NCBI GenBank assembly: GCA_002839855.1
Contig: PGYV01000015.1
Coordinates: 1-64,000 of the forward strand
DNA length: 64,000 nucleotides
Origin: Candidatus Goldiibacteriota bacterium HGW-Goldbacteria-1
GTDB lineage: Bacteria > Oederibacteriota > PGYV01
Direction: 5' to 3'
Shown: in pieces, positions 63,665 to 64,000 of the stretch
How the letters are laid out: each line of letters starts with the position of its first letter
Numbering within the stretch: the first letter of the stretch is position 1
Notes under the pieces: model-generated
Seen by the model: only the letters and a program-made list of their open reading frames with translations
Told to the model about the DNA's origin: nothing
Database searches by the model: none
Translations under genes and position numbers: made by a program

Positions 63665-63675
63665 CGGAGGTAACC

Positions 63676-64000
63676 ATGGAATACGGGACGCTTTTGGTCT
63701 TTCTTTTATTTTCAATTGTGTTTGTAGGCGGAGGCATAGCTGTAAATTACCTTATAATGCCGCAGAAACCCAATGATGAAAAGAACGAAACGTATGAATG
63801 CGGCATAGACCCGAAAGGGGATGCCGAAATAAGGTTTAATATGAGGTTTTATGTCTTCGCGTTAATGTATGTAATTTTTGCCGTGGAAGCGGCTTTTTTA
63901 ATACCATGGGCTGTTGTGTATAAATCCGTTTCCGGATGGGCCCCTTTTATTGAAGCTTTAATTTTTATATTAATCCTTGTCCTGGGGCTGGCGTATGCCT
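63676..64000 (+). CDS. nuoA: NADH-quinone oxidoreductase subunit A (3' partial)
   Basis: Starts at ATG 63676 behind GGAGG (63666-63670) and runs off the window end (108 codons visible). Three helices; the conserved YECGIDP loop and RFNMRFYVFALMYVIFAVEA (membrane arm E) plus FLIPWA are NuoA landmarks. Likely the first gene of a nuo operon that continues beyond the window. Confidence 0.92.
   Translation, partial: MEYGTLLVFLLFSIVFVGGGIAVNYLIMPQKPNDEKNETYECGIDPKGDAEIRFNMRFYVFALMYVIFAVEAAFLIPWAVVYKSVSGWAPFIEALIFILILVLGLAYA

Noticed and set aside
1-64000. tRNA or rRNA genes
   Set aside because: No cloverleaf-like conserved motifs or rRNA signatures were recognised in the intergenic gaps read by eye; a dedicated tRNA search would settle this.

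Overview
The window comes from a bacterium with two membranes and lipopolysaccharide. Kdo and ADP-heptose genes (kdsA, kdsB, gmhA, gmhB, two heptose kinases, two heptose adenylyltransferases), an MsbA-type flippase, many beta-barrel proteins and lipoproteins all point that way. Very long Thr/Asn/Pro linkers, 'PorV-like' barrels, frequent TTG/GTG starts and dense intergenic repeat families suggest an uncultivated candidate phylum (Goldbacteria-like lineages come to mind). No rRNA or tRNA gene was seen, so the taxonomy is only a guess. Every gene recognised is on the + strand.

Layout. 1-15.2 kb is a surface carbohydrate region: a partial multidomain secreted protein, a large family 9 glycoside hydrolase with CBM-like, CARDB and C-terminal sorting-like domains, two SLH-like porins, a CBM9-like protein and three lipoproteins with CIA30/CBM11-like folds. 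15.8-24.7 kb encodes outer-membrane barrels and a 1692-residue protein of repeated carboxypeptidase-regulatory-like modules, with a PorV-like barrel next to it. 25.0-26.9 kb holds a Gfo/Idh/MocA oxidoreductase and a sugar isomerase/epimerase.

27.2-33.6 kb is the most unusual stretch: metF, fluC, two paralogous amidohydrolases, a split transketolase, a guanidinium-type SMR exporter and a RuBisCO-like protein in one tightly packed series. 33.6-39.5 kb is a self-contained module: a TetR regulator with two palindromic operators around its own promoter, two FtsX-type permeases, a LolA-like carrier, an outer-membrane barrel and a LolD/MacB-type ATPase. It resembles a lipid or lipoprotein export route from inner to outer membrane.

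39.7-55.2 kb is the LPS core region (msbA, gmhB, hldA-like, hldC-like, heptosyltransferase, gmhA, a second hldA/hldC pair, kdsB, pyrG, kdsA). It is interrupted by an N-terminally truncated gene, a beta-propeller gene and a Y1 (REP-type) transposase element with 25-bp perfect terminal inverted repeats. 55.2-57.2 kb has an RNase H-like gene, a small membrane protein and tldD. 57.5-62 kb is a tripartite TRAP transporter with a TatT lipoprotein, followed by a cold-shock gene, a polyprenyl diphosphate synthase and the start of nuoA.

Several intergenic gaps are filled with recurring elements: a 'gcttggatgcttgg' repeat, a 'ggtagacgcgggt...cccgcggcagttg' hairpin and an 'aagctataagcaatt' repeat. At three loci they occur in the same order, which suggests one composite mobile or structural element.
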